64,000 nt of DNA from Zoroaster sp. YZ-2022. Lineage: Eukaryota; Echinodermata; Asteroidea; Forcipulatida; Zoroasteridae. The notes under the pieces were generated by a model that had not been told where the DNA came from, ran no database searches, and saw only the letters and a list, made by a program, of their open reading frames with translations. Positions 23,468 to 36,387 of this stretch are shown here, piece by piece. A program made the position numbers and the translations under genes. Location of the stretch: the NCBI GenBank assembly GCA_029582265.1, contig CM055816.1:8948959-9012958 (forward strand). The letters run 5' to 3'. Positions within the stretch are counted from its first letter, which is position 1, and each line of letters begins with the position of its first letter.

Positions 23468-24770
23468 AGAGCCTGACGTTCACCTGAACTTGCAGTTTCT
23501 AATGTTTTAAATTCCATTATTGAAGCCATTATGTAATTCATAACATTCTTATTTCTAAATTAGAGAATTACGGTGTGCGTGGATTTCGCCTTGGATTGGT
23601 TCAGGAGTTATTTATCACATAGAACAACAGTTTGTTTCCTTTAACTCTCTCTTGATCCATACATTTCATGCAGAGTTCCCCAAGGCAGTGTATTACGTCC
23701 CTTATTGTTTATTATTTATATTAATGATATTTGTAATTCATCAAAAATTATATCCTTTTGTTTATTTCCTGATGGTATAAATTTAATTTATATCCATCAC
23801 AATGTAAATAATGCAGCTCGTATTATACACACTGAGCTAGTTAAAATAATTAATTGGCTCTTTCTATTAATTTGCTGAAATCCAACTTCATAGTCTTTTG
23901 TTCTAGACAACTCAAATATACGTGATCTGTTCCTCTCAGTTTAAATGTTAATCAACTCAAGCAAGTTAAAGTAAGCACCAAATTCCTTGGTATTTATATT
24001 GAAGAGAATCTCTCATGGAACTACCATGTTAATATCTTGCCTAGTAAGATTTCTAAAAATGTTGGTATTATGAGACGATTGAAACATTTTTTTCAACCAA
24101 AAACAGTTCTTTTAACACCTGATTTGAATTATGTAATTCTTACTTGGGGTAAACCCACTACACTTTATTACAAGCGATTCATTCTACAAAAACGTGCAGT
24201 TCGCATTGTAAACAAAGTTCTGTGATCTACCCCTTTTTTGAAAACCTTTTATCTTAATTTGGGGGACATTTAGGTTTAAATATATTCATTACTTACTGCC
24301 TGCTAGTTTTCATTCTTGGTTTACAATTAATTCCTTCTGTTCACTCCTATGAGACTCGTAGTTTATCAAATTATAATATTTATGTTAATTTTTGTAGGAC
24401 AACTCACTCACAAATATAGCGTCTTACAGGCAACTGGGGCGAGATTCGAACCCACGACCTCTTGCACAGAATGGTGTTAAGTCATACTGACTAAGACAAA
24501 CTGTTTCCCAGATATCTTTTGACAAAAAACTTAAAAGTAGCATTTTACAATTGTTTTTAGAATCTGTTTTCTTTCATAATCTCTCAAATGAAGCTACATC
24601 CAGTCTTACTCATGTTTTTTTTGTCCTGTCTTATTTTGTATTATGTCATAATGATTGTGTTTTGTTTGTCCATAGGGAAGGGTACAAAAGCTTTGCTTCC
24701 CCATTAATTAATTTACAGCTTATACTTTTGTTGCATTTTGTTGCATCTTAATAAAGAATTGGAACAAATG
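23468..24770 (+). mobile_element. Dead CR1/Jockey-like LINE reverse transcriptase (copy 2)
   Basis: The segment 24037-24225 reads as SKISKNVGIMRRLKHF and LNYVILTWGK...LQKRAVRIVN, the region after the catalytic box of LINE reverse transcriptases. Upstream, the motif around the first catalytic Asp is deleted and the FADD box reads FPDG. Frames are broken in several places. A SINE family C piece sits at about 24426-24477. The copy ends AATAAAGAATTGGAACAAAT. Confidence 0.85.
24426..24477 (-). mobile_element. SINE family C fragment inside the LINE
   Basis: GGCGAGATTCGAACCCACGA (B-box region) interrupts sequence that is continuous in the LINE copy near 30420. Confidence 0.55.
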
Positions 24771-24847
24771 ATCTAATTTATTTCATAATGTTTCGAAATG
24801 TTTCTAAATAATACTTTTTCTGCAAACTTATTTTTTGATGGTTGCTG

Positions 24848-25130
24848 ATGGTAACATATCGTTTCAAATTGAACACCAGCCTTTTCTCAGCCTGCCAGCG
24901 CGACAAGCGTCAGTCTGGGCAGCGAGGAACCCAGGAGCCCTCGCTCGGCTTCGCTGAAGCCGTTTACATAACACTGACTACAGTGTGTGAAACTACCACA
25001 CTGTGTCTTGATGCAGGTGTGATGAATGGTTTGGGAAGCCTCCTTTTAATTATTGAACTACCCAAACCTCCCCCTGTGGAAAATGTATTAAATTTGTTGA
25101 TTTCGTATACCTCTTAATAATTTTGTTTTT
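24848..25130 (+). repeat. Repeat module A (copy 3)
   Basis: Homologous to 20371-20640. The hairpin reads GGCTTC-GCT-GAAGCC. Confidence 0.8.
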
Positions 25131-25214
25131 CCATTAATAAATTAAATTGTAACTAATTTCTTGTTGAAATAAAAGTTGATCTCATTATGTAATTGGAAAG
25201 ACGTTTTTTCTGCG

Positions 25215-25790
25215 AATTTATTTCTTGATCTAGTGCTGATGGCTAGTATACATATAGTTAACATGTAACTTGTTCTTTGTTTCAAATTGAACACCAGCGT
25301 TTTCTCACCCTGCCAGCGAGGCTAGAGCCAGTCCAGACACCGGGACGGAAATCCTGAAGACCTCGCTCGAATATACTCAAATGTGTATGCACGTGTATTT
25401 GTATACACGTGTATATACATATACGTCTACACGAAGAAACACGCACATGCCTCGGAATTTTCTCTTTCAGATACGAATAGCTCACAAATATCATTTTTTG
25501 ATATATCAATTGATATGGGCAGATACTGCAGTCCTCGCCTTAGATAATTACGTTGATATACATGCCTACAATTACATCGGGACAGCAAAACTGAGTCAAA
25601 AAGTGATAACAAAAAGTTATAAAGATGTTTATTTTTCTTTTATTGTGAACAAGGTAATACATCAAACTAGAGATGTTTCTCTTTTTGAACAGACCTCAGA
25701 GCTGCCTGTATATATTCCGTAAGTGCTCCTGCTAATAATTATGCAAAATTATTGTGGTTTGATCTAATTTTATAATCACAAGAAATCGCA
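25215..25790 (+). repeat. Repeat module B (copy 3)
   Basis: Homologous to 20740-21260 and followed by the same ATTATTGTGGTTTGATCTAA block. Confidence 0.8.
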
Positions 25791-26095
25791 TCCTCTTCGA
25801 GTGATCCTCAGATTGCTGCTTCCCAGGTTGTATTTTATTTATTTATTTCTGATATTTTATCAGAATTGGTATATGTGCCAATTATATTTGTGAGCTCAAT
25901 TCTTGCACACATGCCAGGGTGAGAGATAATTTCCCCTCACCCAATACACTGGTTTTGTTTTGCTAAAAAAATAATGTTTAAATTAATTTTAAAAAAAATT
26001 TCGGGGATCACCATAAATCAATCTGTTATTATCATGTAGATCACTCTGTGAGTGATTTAGTTCAAACATTTGGCATAGCAACCCCCTCCCACCGA

Positions 26096-26250
26096 TCAGG
26101 GACCCTATATTCATAATGTTATGAGCAAAGTAAACGTTAAACTCCCATGAGGACATGTACACAAGATAAGTAAGACAATGTTAACCCATGTTAACAAAGA
26201 ATCTTATTCATATTATAAATACTTAGTAGGCCTATTTGAGTCTTTAGTTT
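26096..26250 (+). repeat. Fragment of the composite-repeat 5' block
   Basis: GGGACCCTATATTCATAATG and AACGTTAAACTCCCATGAGG match 18907-19036. GAATCTTATTCATATTATAA also matches near 3188. It continues to TGAGTCTTTAGTTTA. Confidence 0.75.
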
Positions 26251-26264
26251 AGGCAAAAATTGTT

Positions 26265-26340
26265 GGTGCGGTGGTTTCTGGTCCTAGGTCGGCTTCATTG
26301 TCGGTGCGGTGGTTTCTGGTCCTAGGTCGGCTTCATTGTC
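26265..26340 (+). repeat. 38-bp perfect tandem duplication
   Basis: GGTGCGGTGGTTTCTGGTCC ... CGGCTTCATTGTC is repeated exactly at 26265 and 26303. Confidence 0.9.
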
Positions 26341-26971
26341 ATTGTTTCTTTTTGTTATCTTTTTAAAGTGGTACATGTATACGCGGTTATTGGAACCGGG
26401 ACGTTATACTTTGGATCAGCCCATGTTCTATAATGCTGACATGATCAGTGAATGTCGCACTTCATTCTGATATCATCTAGTGTGCCTCAAAGTAAAAGTT
26501 GATCATCAACATTAAACCCACGAGGCAAACTGACTTCACGTACACAAACCGACCCAGCATGACAATCAACCCGTGCCACGGATTAACCGCCTTTACACAA
26601 AATACGTTTCCTTATGTCACGCGCTTGGCATTTAAGCAGGTGGCGTGAACGAGTTTTTATGACCATAACTGGATTGGATATATGCTAAACCAACAAAGCA
26701 AAAAATCCATACAAGACTCGACTTTTGGATTTAATCAAGTTAGGTATCTGCAGATGAGTGCAATAATTTGGTGTCTGGGCCCCATCGCCAAGTTAACAAT
26801 TTCAACGGAGTCTTAAAAATGCTAAAATAGAAAGGGCCCCACATTTATGAATCAGACCTTCTCTTGCTGTTTATAGCCGCACTAATGAGTGAGAGTATTG
26901 CCATTACATTTTAGTACATGCAATATAGGCCTGTTATTTTTTATAGCACAATGACTACTGAAGGTAATATA

Positions 26972-27122
26972 CACTGCTCAAAAAAAAAATAGGACTCAAA
27001 AGTATTTCTTGGTCCATTTTGTCCATGTGAGGACACAAAAGCAGTTTTTGGTGGAAGTAAAGTACTAAAGGTTACTCTGCAATATTTTAAACACTTTTCA
27101 CGTGTTGTGCATTTTGAGCAGT
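26972..27122. mobile_element. Tc1/mariner-like MITE, 151 bp, TA target
   Basis: The ends are CACTGCTCAAAA and TTTTGAGCAGTG, flanked on both sides by TA (26970-26971, 27123-27124). The interior is non-coding. It sits exactly where copy 3 of the composite repeat begins. Confidence 0.85.
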
Positions 27123-28798
27123 GTAGTTTTGACACAATGGCTAGTTAATTGTACCAGCCTACAAGGAATTGTTCCATTCTATTTTTAGAAACCCATGCAC
27201 CGCTGTCAATTTGGTATAATTGTGTATGATTACAATATCTATTCATTGCAACGATTATACACTGTATAAATTTTGCTTTTTCAAGGACCAGGAATTTCAA
27301 GTTGCTTTTTGTTTCTTTCTTATAGAAACCCGTGCACCGGTGCTGATTGGGTATATTGTACGGTATATCAAGATAATGGCACGTAATGATTACAATTAGA
27401 CCCATTCATTGCAACAATCATACTGTGTATAATGCATCAGCCAGCGTCACTGGCATTATATACAAATTGAGCATTTCAAGTTGCTTTTTGTTTCTTTGTT
27501 ATAGAAACCCATGCACCGGTGCTGATTGTGTATATTGTACGGTATATCAACATAATGGCACGTAATGATTACAATTAGACCCATTCATTGCAACAATCAT
27601 ACTGTGTATAAGGCATCAGCCAGCGTCACTGGCACTGCCTATCGGGACTCCGCATGAAATGGATGGATCAAGAGAGAGTTAAAGGAAACAAATTGTTGTT
27701 CTATGTGATAAATAACTCCTGAACCAATCCAAGGCGAAATCCACGCACACCGTAATGCTTTAATATTGAATATTTGTAAAAGATTGCCACAGAATTCCAC
27801 AACTTGGGGACCTTCATGGTCAGTTTCTTTGAGTAAGAGTGGTTGGAGGAAATGATTAATGTTAACCATCAAATTGCCTGGTAAATAGTCATATACACTT
27901 AACAACAGCAATATTGAACATGGAGGAAAAGAGTCGGGCAATTTATTTGTATAACGTTGAAAAACGAAGGACCCTAACTGAAGAAGATATATATTATTTA
28001 ATATACAAGTAAATAATAATGAAGACACACAACACAGAGTAGGCCTAAAATAAGTTTTGTTGAATTTAATATTTTTGTTTTAAAGGTAGGTTATAGAACT
28101 GATATTTAAAAAAAAAAAACCTTTGAATGTTAATGTACAACTTAGTTGGTATAAAGATGATGATGGTATCAATCTTCACAATAAACTATTTAGTCTGAGG
28201 AACTGCCATTTTTAAGAAAGATATTATTTCCAAAGTTTTTTTCCCCTAAATTTGATGATAACTATGAATGTATTAAACAATGCATATACTGAATATGTCC
28301 TAAACTTTCATACCCGGGCCTGAGAATTGAAAGTAAACATGTGACAAATGAATGCCAATGGATAAAATTGAATTCTTGATCAATCGCTTGCGATTGGTTC
28401 TTTCAAATGGAACGTACTTACGTTATCAATGAGTTAGGTTACATGACGATAGAATGCTCAACTTATAAATTTGAATGTATCGTTTTGCTGATTGAATGAT
28501 GACGTAAAGGAGCATTCATTTTCATATCATATTTAATGAGTCGCGTATTAAATTGAATGCACTTTTTTTAATTCATCTGAAAAACCTGTAATAAAATAGA
28601 TAAAATGAACAGCCTAAACAAATAACTGTGATGTTTTTTAGTTTTTTTTAATATCATGATCCATCCTCTCGCTGAGTCATTTGTAATGATTAACATTTAT
28701 TTCATTTAGGATATTCATATATTTACTTTAATTCAATTACTTCATAATGTATTTCCAAAGAATTTGCATTTAGTAAAATTAATTATTGTGCTTACAAA

Positions 28799-29160
28799 TG
28801 AAGAAGGGCAATAAAGTTGTTCTTCAAATGTTTATTAATAAAGGTCTCCGGTTTCTCGTCATAGGTTGGCTTCAAAATCGGTGCAGTGACATACTAAGAG
28901 AGGCCTCACAAATCAGGCAAAAGTATGGTTACATATCGTTTCAAATTGAACACCAGCGTTTTCTCAGCCTACCAGCGCGGCAAGCGTCAGTCTGGGCACC
29001 GGGGAACCCCAGAGACGTCGCTCGGCTTCGCCGAAGCCGTTTACGTACACTGGCTACAGTGTGTGAAACTACCACACTGTGTATGGATGCAGGTGTGATG
29101 ACTAGTTTGGGAAACCCCCTTTAATTATTGAACTACCCAAACTTCCCCCTGTGGAAAATG
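28799..29160 (+). repeat. ATGAAGAAGGGCAATAAAGT block plus module A (copy 4)
   Basis: Homologous to 20243-20640, located upstream of the LINE in copy 3. It is followed by a second, partial pass of the same AATTAATTATTGTGCTTACA block near 29280. Confidence 0.78.
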
Positions 29161-29402
29161 TATTAGATTTGCTGATTTCGTTATCCCTCTTAATAATTAA
29201 CATTTATTTCATTTAGGATTTTCATATTACTTTAATTCATTTACTTCACAATGTATTTCCAAAGAATTTGCATTTAGTAAAATTAATTATTGTGCTTACA
29301 AATAAAGAAGGTCAATAAAATTGTTCTTCCATTAATAAATTAAATGTTTATTCATTTCTTGTTGAAATAAAAATGTATCTCATTATGTCATTGGAAATAC
29401 AT

Positions 29403-30770
29403 TTTTACAACCTGACGTTCACCTGAACTTGCAATTTCTAATGTTTTAAATACCATTGCTGAAGCCATAGAAAATAAGCAGTTTTCTGTTGGTATTTTCC
29501 GGAACCTTTCCAAGGCTTTTGACACTGTAAATCAAAACATTCTTATTTCTAAATTAGAGCATTATGGTGTGCGTGGATTTAGCCTTGGATTGGTTCAGGA
29601 GTTATTTATCACATAGAACAACAGTTTGTTTCCTTTAACTCTCTCTTGATGCATCCATTTCATGCAGAGTTCCCCAAGGCAGTGTATTAGGTCCCTTATG
29701 GTTTATTATTGATATTAATGATATTTGTAATTCATCAACAATTATATCATTTTGTTTATTTGCTGATGGTACAAATTTAATTTATATCCATCACAATGTA
29801 AATAATGCAGCTCGTATTTTACACACTGAGCTAGTTAAAACAATTAATTGGCTCTTATCTAATAGACTTTCTATTAATTTACTGAAATCCAACTTTATAG
29901 TCTTTTGTTCTAGACAACTCAAATATACGTGATCTGTTCCTCTCAGTTTAAATGGTAATCAACTAAAGCAAAATAAAAGCACCAAATTCCTTGGTATTTA
30001 TATTGATGAGAATCTCCCATGGAACGACCATGTTAATATCTTGCCTAGTAAGATTTCTAAAAATGTTGGTATTATGAGACGATTGAAACATTTTAAAACC
30101 AAAACAGTTCTTTTAACACCTGATTTGCATTATGTAATTCTTACTTGGGGTAAACTCACTACACTTTGTTACAAGCTATTTATTCTACAAAAACGTGCAG
30201 TTCGCATTGTAAACAAAGTTCTGTGATCTACCCTTTTTTGAAAACCTTTTATCTTAATTTGGGGGACATTTAGGTTTAAATATATTCAAACTTACTGCCT
30301 GCTAGTTTTCATTCTTGGTTTACATTAATTTCTTCTGTTCACTCCTATGAGACTCGTAGTTCATCAAATGGTAATATCTATGTTAATTTTAGTAGGAATC
30401 TCACTCACAAAAATATCCTCTTACAGAGTAGTGTTAAGTCATACTGACTTAGGACAAACTGTTTCCCTGACATATTTTGACAAAAACCCTTAAAAGTAGC
30501 ATTTTAGAATGTTTATGTAGATAACTTAATTTTATTTTTTCCCTCTGTTTATTATATATCTTTTTTTTCTTTCATAATCTCTCAAATGAAGCTACATCCA
30601 GTCTTACTCATGTTTTTGTTTGTCCTGTCTTGTTTTGTATTATATCATAATGATTGTGTTTTGTTTGTCCATAGGGAAGGGTACAAAAGCTTTGCTTCCT
30701 CATTAATTAATTTACAGCTTATAGTTTTGTTGCATTTTGTTCCATCTTAATAAAGACTTGGAACAAATGA
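29403..30770 (+). mobile_element. Dead CR1/Jockey-like LINE reverse transcriptase (copy 3)
   Basis: This is the best preserved of the three. LSKAFDTVNQNILISKLEHY is the motif around the first catalytic residues, with Asn where LDLSKAFD normally has Asp. FADG stands in for the FADD box. SKISKNVGIMRRLKHF and LQKRAVRIVN follow. In-frame stops and frameshifts are present, so it is inactive. It ends in the same 3' UTR (AATAAAGACTTGGAACAAAT). Confidence 0.87.
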
Positions 30771-30849
30771 TCTAATTTATTTCGTAATGTTTTGAAATGT
30801 TTCTAAATAATTATTTTTCTGCAAACTTATTTTTTGATGGTTGCTGATG

Positions 30850-31120
30850 GTTACATATCGTTTCAAATTGAACACCGGCGTTTTCTCAGCCTGCCAGCGC
30901 GACAAGCGTCAGTCTGGGCACCGAGGAACCCGGGAGACCTCGCTCGGCTTCGCCGAAGCCGTTTACGTACACTGGCTACAGTGTGTGAAACTACCACACT
31001 GTGTATGGATGCAGGTGTGATGAATGGTTTGGGAAGCCTCCTTTTAATTATTGAACTACCCAAACTTCCCCTTGTGGAAAATGTATTAAATTTGTTGATT
31101 TCGTATCCCTCTTAATAATT
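30850..31120 (+). repeat. Repeat module A (copy 5)
   Basis: Same structure as 20371-20640, hairpin intact. Confidence 0.8.
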
Positions 31121-31194
31121 TTGTTTTTCCATTAATAAATTAAAATGGTAACTAATTCTGTAATTATGTAATTGGAAAGACGTTTTTTTTCTGC

Positions 31195-31780
31195 AAATTT
31201 ATTTCTTGATCTGGTGCTGATGGCTAGCATACATATAGTTAACAAGTAACTTGTTCTTTATTTCAAATTGAACACCAGCGTTTTCTAACCTTGCCAGCGC
31301 GGCAAGAACCAGTCCGGACACTGGGACGGAAATCCTGAAGACCTCGCTCGAATATACTCACATGTGTATGCACGTGTATTTGTACTACGTGTAGATACAT
31401 ATACGTACACACTAAGAAAGACGCACATGCCTTGGATTTTTCTCTTTCAGATACGAATAACTCAGAAATATCATTCTTTGATATATCAATTGATATGGGC
31501 AGATACTGCAGTCCTCGCCAAAGATAATTACGTTGTACAATTACATCGGGACAGCAAAACTGAGTCGTGTGTTAAGTTATAAAGATGTTTATTTTTATTT
31601 TATTGTGAACAAGGTAATACATCAAACTAGAGATGTTTCTGTTTTTGAGCAGACCTCAGAGCTGCCTGTATATATTCCGTAAGTGCTTTTACTAATAATT
31701 ATGTGGTTTGATCTAATTTTATAATAACAAGAAATCGCATCCTCTTCTAGTGATGCCCAGATTGCTGCTTCCCAGGTTGT
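31195..31780 (+). repeat. Repeat module B (copy 4)
   Basis: Same structure as 25215-25790. Confidence 0.8.
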
Positions 31781-32089
31781 ATTTTATTTATTTATTTCTG
31801 ATGTTTTATCAGGGCATCGCGTTCATATAACACGTGGTCTCCCTCGTGGCCCTGGGAATTAAAATGCAATTCAAAAGATAAAATTAAAATGATCAATAAA
31901 CAATAAACATAATAAAACATATAAACAAATAAAACTAAAATAAAAGATAAAATTAATAACTAATTCAGTTACAAACAAAACCCACTGTGGTAAGAAATAT
32001 ATAAGTGAAATAAAACATTATGTTCATTGTAAAAAGGTACTTGAGTTCATAGAGATAATCAAATGTTCCTAATTATTTTAAAGTCTATG

Positions 32090-32188
32090 CACTCTAAAAA
32101 CAGATTGGTTAAAAAACTACCAATTTAAATGGTTAACACTATTTTTATTATTTTAACCGAGAGATTGATCAATGTGGTTTTAAGAGTG
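32090..32188. mobile_element. MITE, 99 bp
   Basis: The left end CACTCTAAAAACAGATTGGT and the reversed right end CACTCTTAAAACCACATTGA are related to the ends of the 14004-14205 element. TATG flanks both sides, a possible 4-bp target duplication. Confidence 0.65.
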
Positions 32189-33146
32189 TATGTTGGTTGT
32201 ATTATTTATTTAGTGCCTGATGTGTTTGTTGTATACGTTTTGTAGCATGAAATTCTTGAGCCGTATAGAAGTATTACCCTAACTCTCGCTTTATCATTCA
32301 TTGTGTTCAAATCGAGCGACCCAACACACCTCATTCGTAGATTGAGAAAATAGGCCTATACAACGACTCACTTTGCTCATCGGGTGAGGGATATTGAGGT
32401 TTGTTGTTTGTGTGTGATTGTTTGACCCTCAAGTGGATAGGGAATGGACGGTGAGGCACCGGGGCTGGCTTTCAATAAGACTATTCGAGAGCACAGAGGT
32501 GCATGTAGTTGTACCACCTCAATTAACCTATCGCCAGCATCATCAACCAAGCCACTCTCCAATTCTTTTAACAAGCAAATTTGTCTTACCTTTTATTTCT
32601 TAGATCAATCCGTATTCAGATTTTATGATGTTTACACCTGTTAAAATAAAAATCATTCCATTTCCATTTACATTCTTGTAGCTCAGGTGTAGAATAAAAT
32701 AAGGATAGTTCGGTTGAGGTTCCTCAAGTGTCTATACTATGCCAGTTATTTTGGGACAAGATAGTACTGGTCTAAAATCACAAATAAAGTGTCGGTCAAG
32801 TGCCAAATATTAAGCACCTCAAGTGCCTCAAATGCTCTTATTATGCACTTCATTTTTTATGTTTTTAAAAAAAAAATTGCATCTCACGAGCCAGGTTTTA
32901 AGGGGACAAAATAGTGATGGATTGTAGAAGAAGTGCAAATAATGTTTACAGTGTATATCAAAGAGGTAAACATAACAATGTGGTTAGTACCTGATTAACA
33001 ATTAGAATACAGAATACACTAAATAAAATTTATATTATTTTGTATGGTAACATGGGGCGTGATCCGTGGCTATACGGCATTCTGTGACTTCTGACTACCG
33101 CCCCCTGAACAAAGATATTGATCAATTATGTAGACCGCCAATGTAG

Positions 33147-33235
33147 GACTAGATAGCTCACTTGGTAGAGCATCAGCACATTAACCGTGAGGTCACAGGT
33201 TCAAATTCACTTCTATTAAGTTGTTCTTTGTTTAT
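33147..33235 (+). mobile_element. tRNA-like SINE unit
   Basis: It has an A-box-like TAGCTCACTTGG and a B-box-like GGTTCAAATTC, as in a tRNA body. The acceptor ends do not pair and there is no TTTT stop, so I do not call it a tRNA gene. Confidence 0.55.
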
Positions 33236-33288
33236 TCCAAACATTATGAGTGACATTATATGTAATTCAAAATAGAGAGACCGCCAAC

Positions 33289-33350
33289 ATAGGGCTAGAT
33301 AGCTCAGTTGGTAAAGCACCAGCACATTAACCCAGAGGTCGTTAATTCCA
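33289..33350 (+). mobile_element. tRNA-like SINE unit, tandem partial copy
   Basis: TAGATAGCTCAGTTGGTAAA and CAGCACATTAACCCAGAGGT recur 142 bases after the previous unit. The B-box part is lost. Confidence 0.5.
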
Positions 33351-33665
33351 AACATTATTATTAGTAACATTATATGTAATTCAAATGATTACTTTCACTG
33401 TTACGTACATTTTTAGTCTGATTAACACAATTACAAATGTCTCATAGGTTTTTGATGGCTGCTAAATGTTGACTCATTGGAACAGTTGTAACAAGCAAGA
33501 AAATTAAACAAGACAGATTTCCACGTTCATACCACAGCGAGGTTTATCAAATTATCAAGTATTTTTATGTGAAAATGTCTTGAATTAAAAAATCTTGAAA
33601 TATAAGTAAGTATACAGTGTATCATTTACAGGCTACAGTTGAATATTCTACATTGTATCAAGAAT

Positions 33666-35010
33666 ATAGTCTCGTGCTGATCAGTTCATACCTCAACTGG
33701 CTACAATGACAAATAAATTATGCGGAAAGCTGGAAACGGAACTACAGTGCAGTGTGTTAGTTATGCTTGGCTAAAATATTGACTTTGCTGTCAGTAACCC
33801 TACGTGACAAAAGACTGTCGTAGCTGCTGTAAAATATCAAGATTGTTTAGTATTACAATTCAACAAGTGAGACGGAGAAAAATATTGATTTACAAACCAC
33901 GTCTTGCTTGCCTCTTCTTTCCTCAATTAGGCCAAACAGAAATAAGTTTATATTTTCAGAGACCAAAACACTTGCATGTGTTAACCTCAAAAAAGTTTAG
34001 CTACAACAACAAAACTGAAACCTCTTTTCTACCATTATACAACTTTATTGTACATCAAATTGAAACACATCTGAGATTTACAAAGTATTTAATCATTGCC
34101 ATCAGGGAAAATCATACCGGTATTTAATTGTAATTGTATTGTAATGTGCTGTCACCCCCCCCCCCCCCGATCCACCCCTGACTGAAGTAAATATTCCACC
34201 CCTGCCTGGGGGTGTGGGGAAGCACAATTTTATGAATTAAGATATAAATTATTTCCTGCTGACATCTCATTAAAACTGAAGATTTAATGGTTTTCATAAA
34301 GACAGCGTTTTGACAAGATATGGAATTTAAATTTAGATTATTAGTTTGGTTTGCAGTGATCAATTTACTGATCGATAAATTGATTTCCTGTCATGGGAAC
34401 TTGAATATAGTAATGGCGTAAATTTGTTGACATGACATGGTTCGGTTCCAAATTTTGAATTCCAATAATTATCCGTCCCTGATGAACATCAACCCAAGTA
34501 TTACACAAATACCCCTGAATAATTTGTCGTTGTCCTGTAATGTTGAACATAAGCGTCCCGTGATAACCTCGTTCACAGGGTCTACCTCGTTCTCACTACT
34601 AGACCCTGATGGGAAAAATAATTTCCACAACGCTGATTGGTTAGTACAAAATATATGGCCTTATCATGTCAATTGAGGGGGAATTAAATTTTTACATTTT
34701 ACAAGCAATATGTAGTGTTTTTTCTTTGAATTTAAACTGCTCTTTTTATGAATTAGGAATTCGGATTGATGTTGTGAAAATAATGTCGTGGGTAGAAAGA
34801 GTTTTACGCAAGCAGTAAACTGAATTAAAAATTGTTCAATATTTTTATTTCATTTTGAATGTACCTCATTGTACTTCGTTAAATTGTACAGCAAGTCAAA
34901 CCTTAGATTATTGTAAAAAGCAAAAAATAATAATAAATAAATAAAAAAAGAAGCGTATATTCAATATTTAATATTCAATATTTACATTATCTTAAATAGC
35001 ATTAACTATC
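33666..35010. other. Intergenic DNA, no gene recognised
   Basis: AT-rich. Open frames at 33804-34127 and 34437-34676 have no recognisable motif. A poly-C run lies near 34155-34168. Confidence 0.45.
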
Positions 35011-35232
35011 CACTCACTGGCCAACATGCTCAAAATAGCACTTTACAAGTAACAGGTTAGATGATCATTTAATCCGATTTCATCGATCGTATATTACATA
35101 ATTTCCGAGCAAGAACAGTAAAAAAAAGAACATTGACTTCAAAACACAGGCACTTTCAAGAAGTCTTAAGAATAAAATAAATTATTGTAACACAGTTCTC
35201 CAAACTGTTTCAATACTTATGGCCAGTGAGTG
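35011..35232. mobile_element. Tc1/mariner-like MITE, left end damaged
   Basis: It has CACTCACTGGCC and, at the other end, GGCCAGTGAGTG followed by TA. Internally it matches the reverse complement of 53489-53744 (shared GTGCCTGTGTTTTGAAGTCA in reverse). A deletion has removed part of the left end. Confidence 0.8.
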
Positions 35233-35744
35233 TATCAGATATTTGGTGTGTTTAAAATAATTGATATGGCAAATCCTGACTTAATGAATCAGTTGAACTA
35301 TTAATGTTTGTGTGATTATCATCTCTGTAATTAGCTGCATACTGATTATTAAAATACGCACTCAATGATTTTTATGGATTATGAAATAACAGTTGAATTT
35401 GCAAGTATCTTTTCATGATTTCGTATCCATTATAATAAATCCACAGGGCCTCATCAGAATAACTTTATTTTCATCCCTGAATTCAATACAATCACAGCGT
35501 TTCTTTGTGCTTTTTACACAATAAACATCTGAATTCTCAATCAAGTCAAAGTGTAATTTACAGTTAAATTTGTATTTAAGAGTTCATTTATCCTGGGGCG
35601 AACCGCTGAGTGTTTTATTTTATTTTATTTATTTTATTTATTTATTTTGAAAACTAATATTGACATGGAAAGTGTTGATAATCACTGCTTTCTTTTTCAG
35701 AGAAGATTAAGCAGAAACATCTGATTAGCAAAATACCTTTAATT

Positions 35745-36365
35745 CATCTATTTACTTTAATTCATTTACTTCGCAATGTATTATCAGAGAATTTGCATTT
35801 AGTAAAATTAATTATTGTTCTTACAAATGAAGAAGGGCAATAAAGTTGTTCTTCAAATTTATTTATTAAAAAAGGTCTCCAGTTTCTGGTCATAGGTCGG
35901 CTTCAAAATCAGTGCGGTGACATACTAAGAGAGGCCTCACAAATCAGGCAAATCTATGGTTACATATCGTTTCAAATTGAACACCGGCGTTTTCTCAGCC
36001 TACCAGCGCGGCAAGCGTCAGTCCGGTCACCGGGGAACCCTGGAGACCTCGCTCGGCTTCGCCAAAGCTGTTTACGTACACTGGCTACAGTGTGTGAAAT
36101 TACGTTGATATATATGTCTACAATTACATTGGGACAGTAAAACAGAGTCCATGTGTTAAGTTATAAAGATGTTTATTTTTCTTTTATTGTGAACAAGGTA
36201 ATACATCAAACTAGAGATGTTTCTCTTTTTGAACAGACCTCAGAGCTGCCTGTATATATTCCGTAAGTGCTCCTGCTAAAAAGTATGCAAAATTATTGTG
36301 GTTTGATCTAATTTTATAATAACAAGAAATCGCAACCTCTTCTAGTGATCCCCAGATTGCTCCTT
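35745..36365 (+). repeat. Composite repeat, partial copy
   Basis: It contains ATGAAGAAGGGCAATAAAGT (35828), module A (35957) and, joined after a deletion, the TTATTGTGAACAAGGTAATA block (36187) to the TTCCCAGGTT end. Confidence 0.8.
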
Positions 36366-36387
36366 CCCAGGTTATATTGTATTTATT

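Larger units (their letters stand above)
21774..26090 (+). repeat. Composite repeat, copy 2 (with LINE)
   Basis: Matches 27124-31812 block by block at a 5.3-6.0 kb offset. It starts GCAGTGTAGTTTTGACACAA, includes two roughly 140-bp sub-repeats (ACCCATGCACCGCTGTC / ACCCGTGCACCGGTGC), the ACTTGAGG block, the LINE and modules A and B, and ends CCCTCCCACCGATC. Confidence 0.82.
27124..31812 (+). repeat. Composite repeat, copy 3 (with LINE)
   Basis: Counterpart of 21774-26090. It has three sub-repeats carrying the CACCG(C/G)TG word (near 27186, 27327, 27507) where copy 2 has two. Homology ends abruptly near TTTTATCAGG at 31812. Confidence 0.82.
32460..33665 (+). repeat. Duplicated segment, copy 1
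   Basis: GGCTGGCTTTCAAT..GACTATTCGAGAGCAC at 32462 through TTGAATATTCTACATTGT near 33644 matches 38410-39460. This copy has two tRNA-like units; the other copy has one. Confidence 0.85.

Noticed and set aside
33147..33235. Possible tRNA gene
   Set aside because: Box-like motifs are present, but the ends do not pair and the unit is part of a duplicated repeat.
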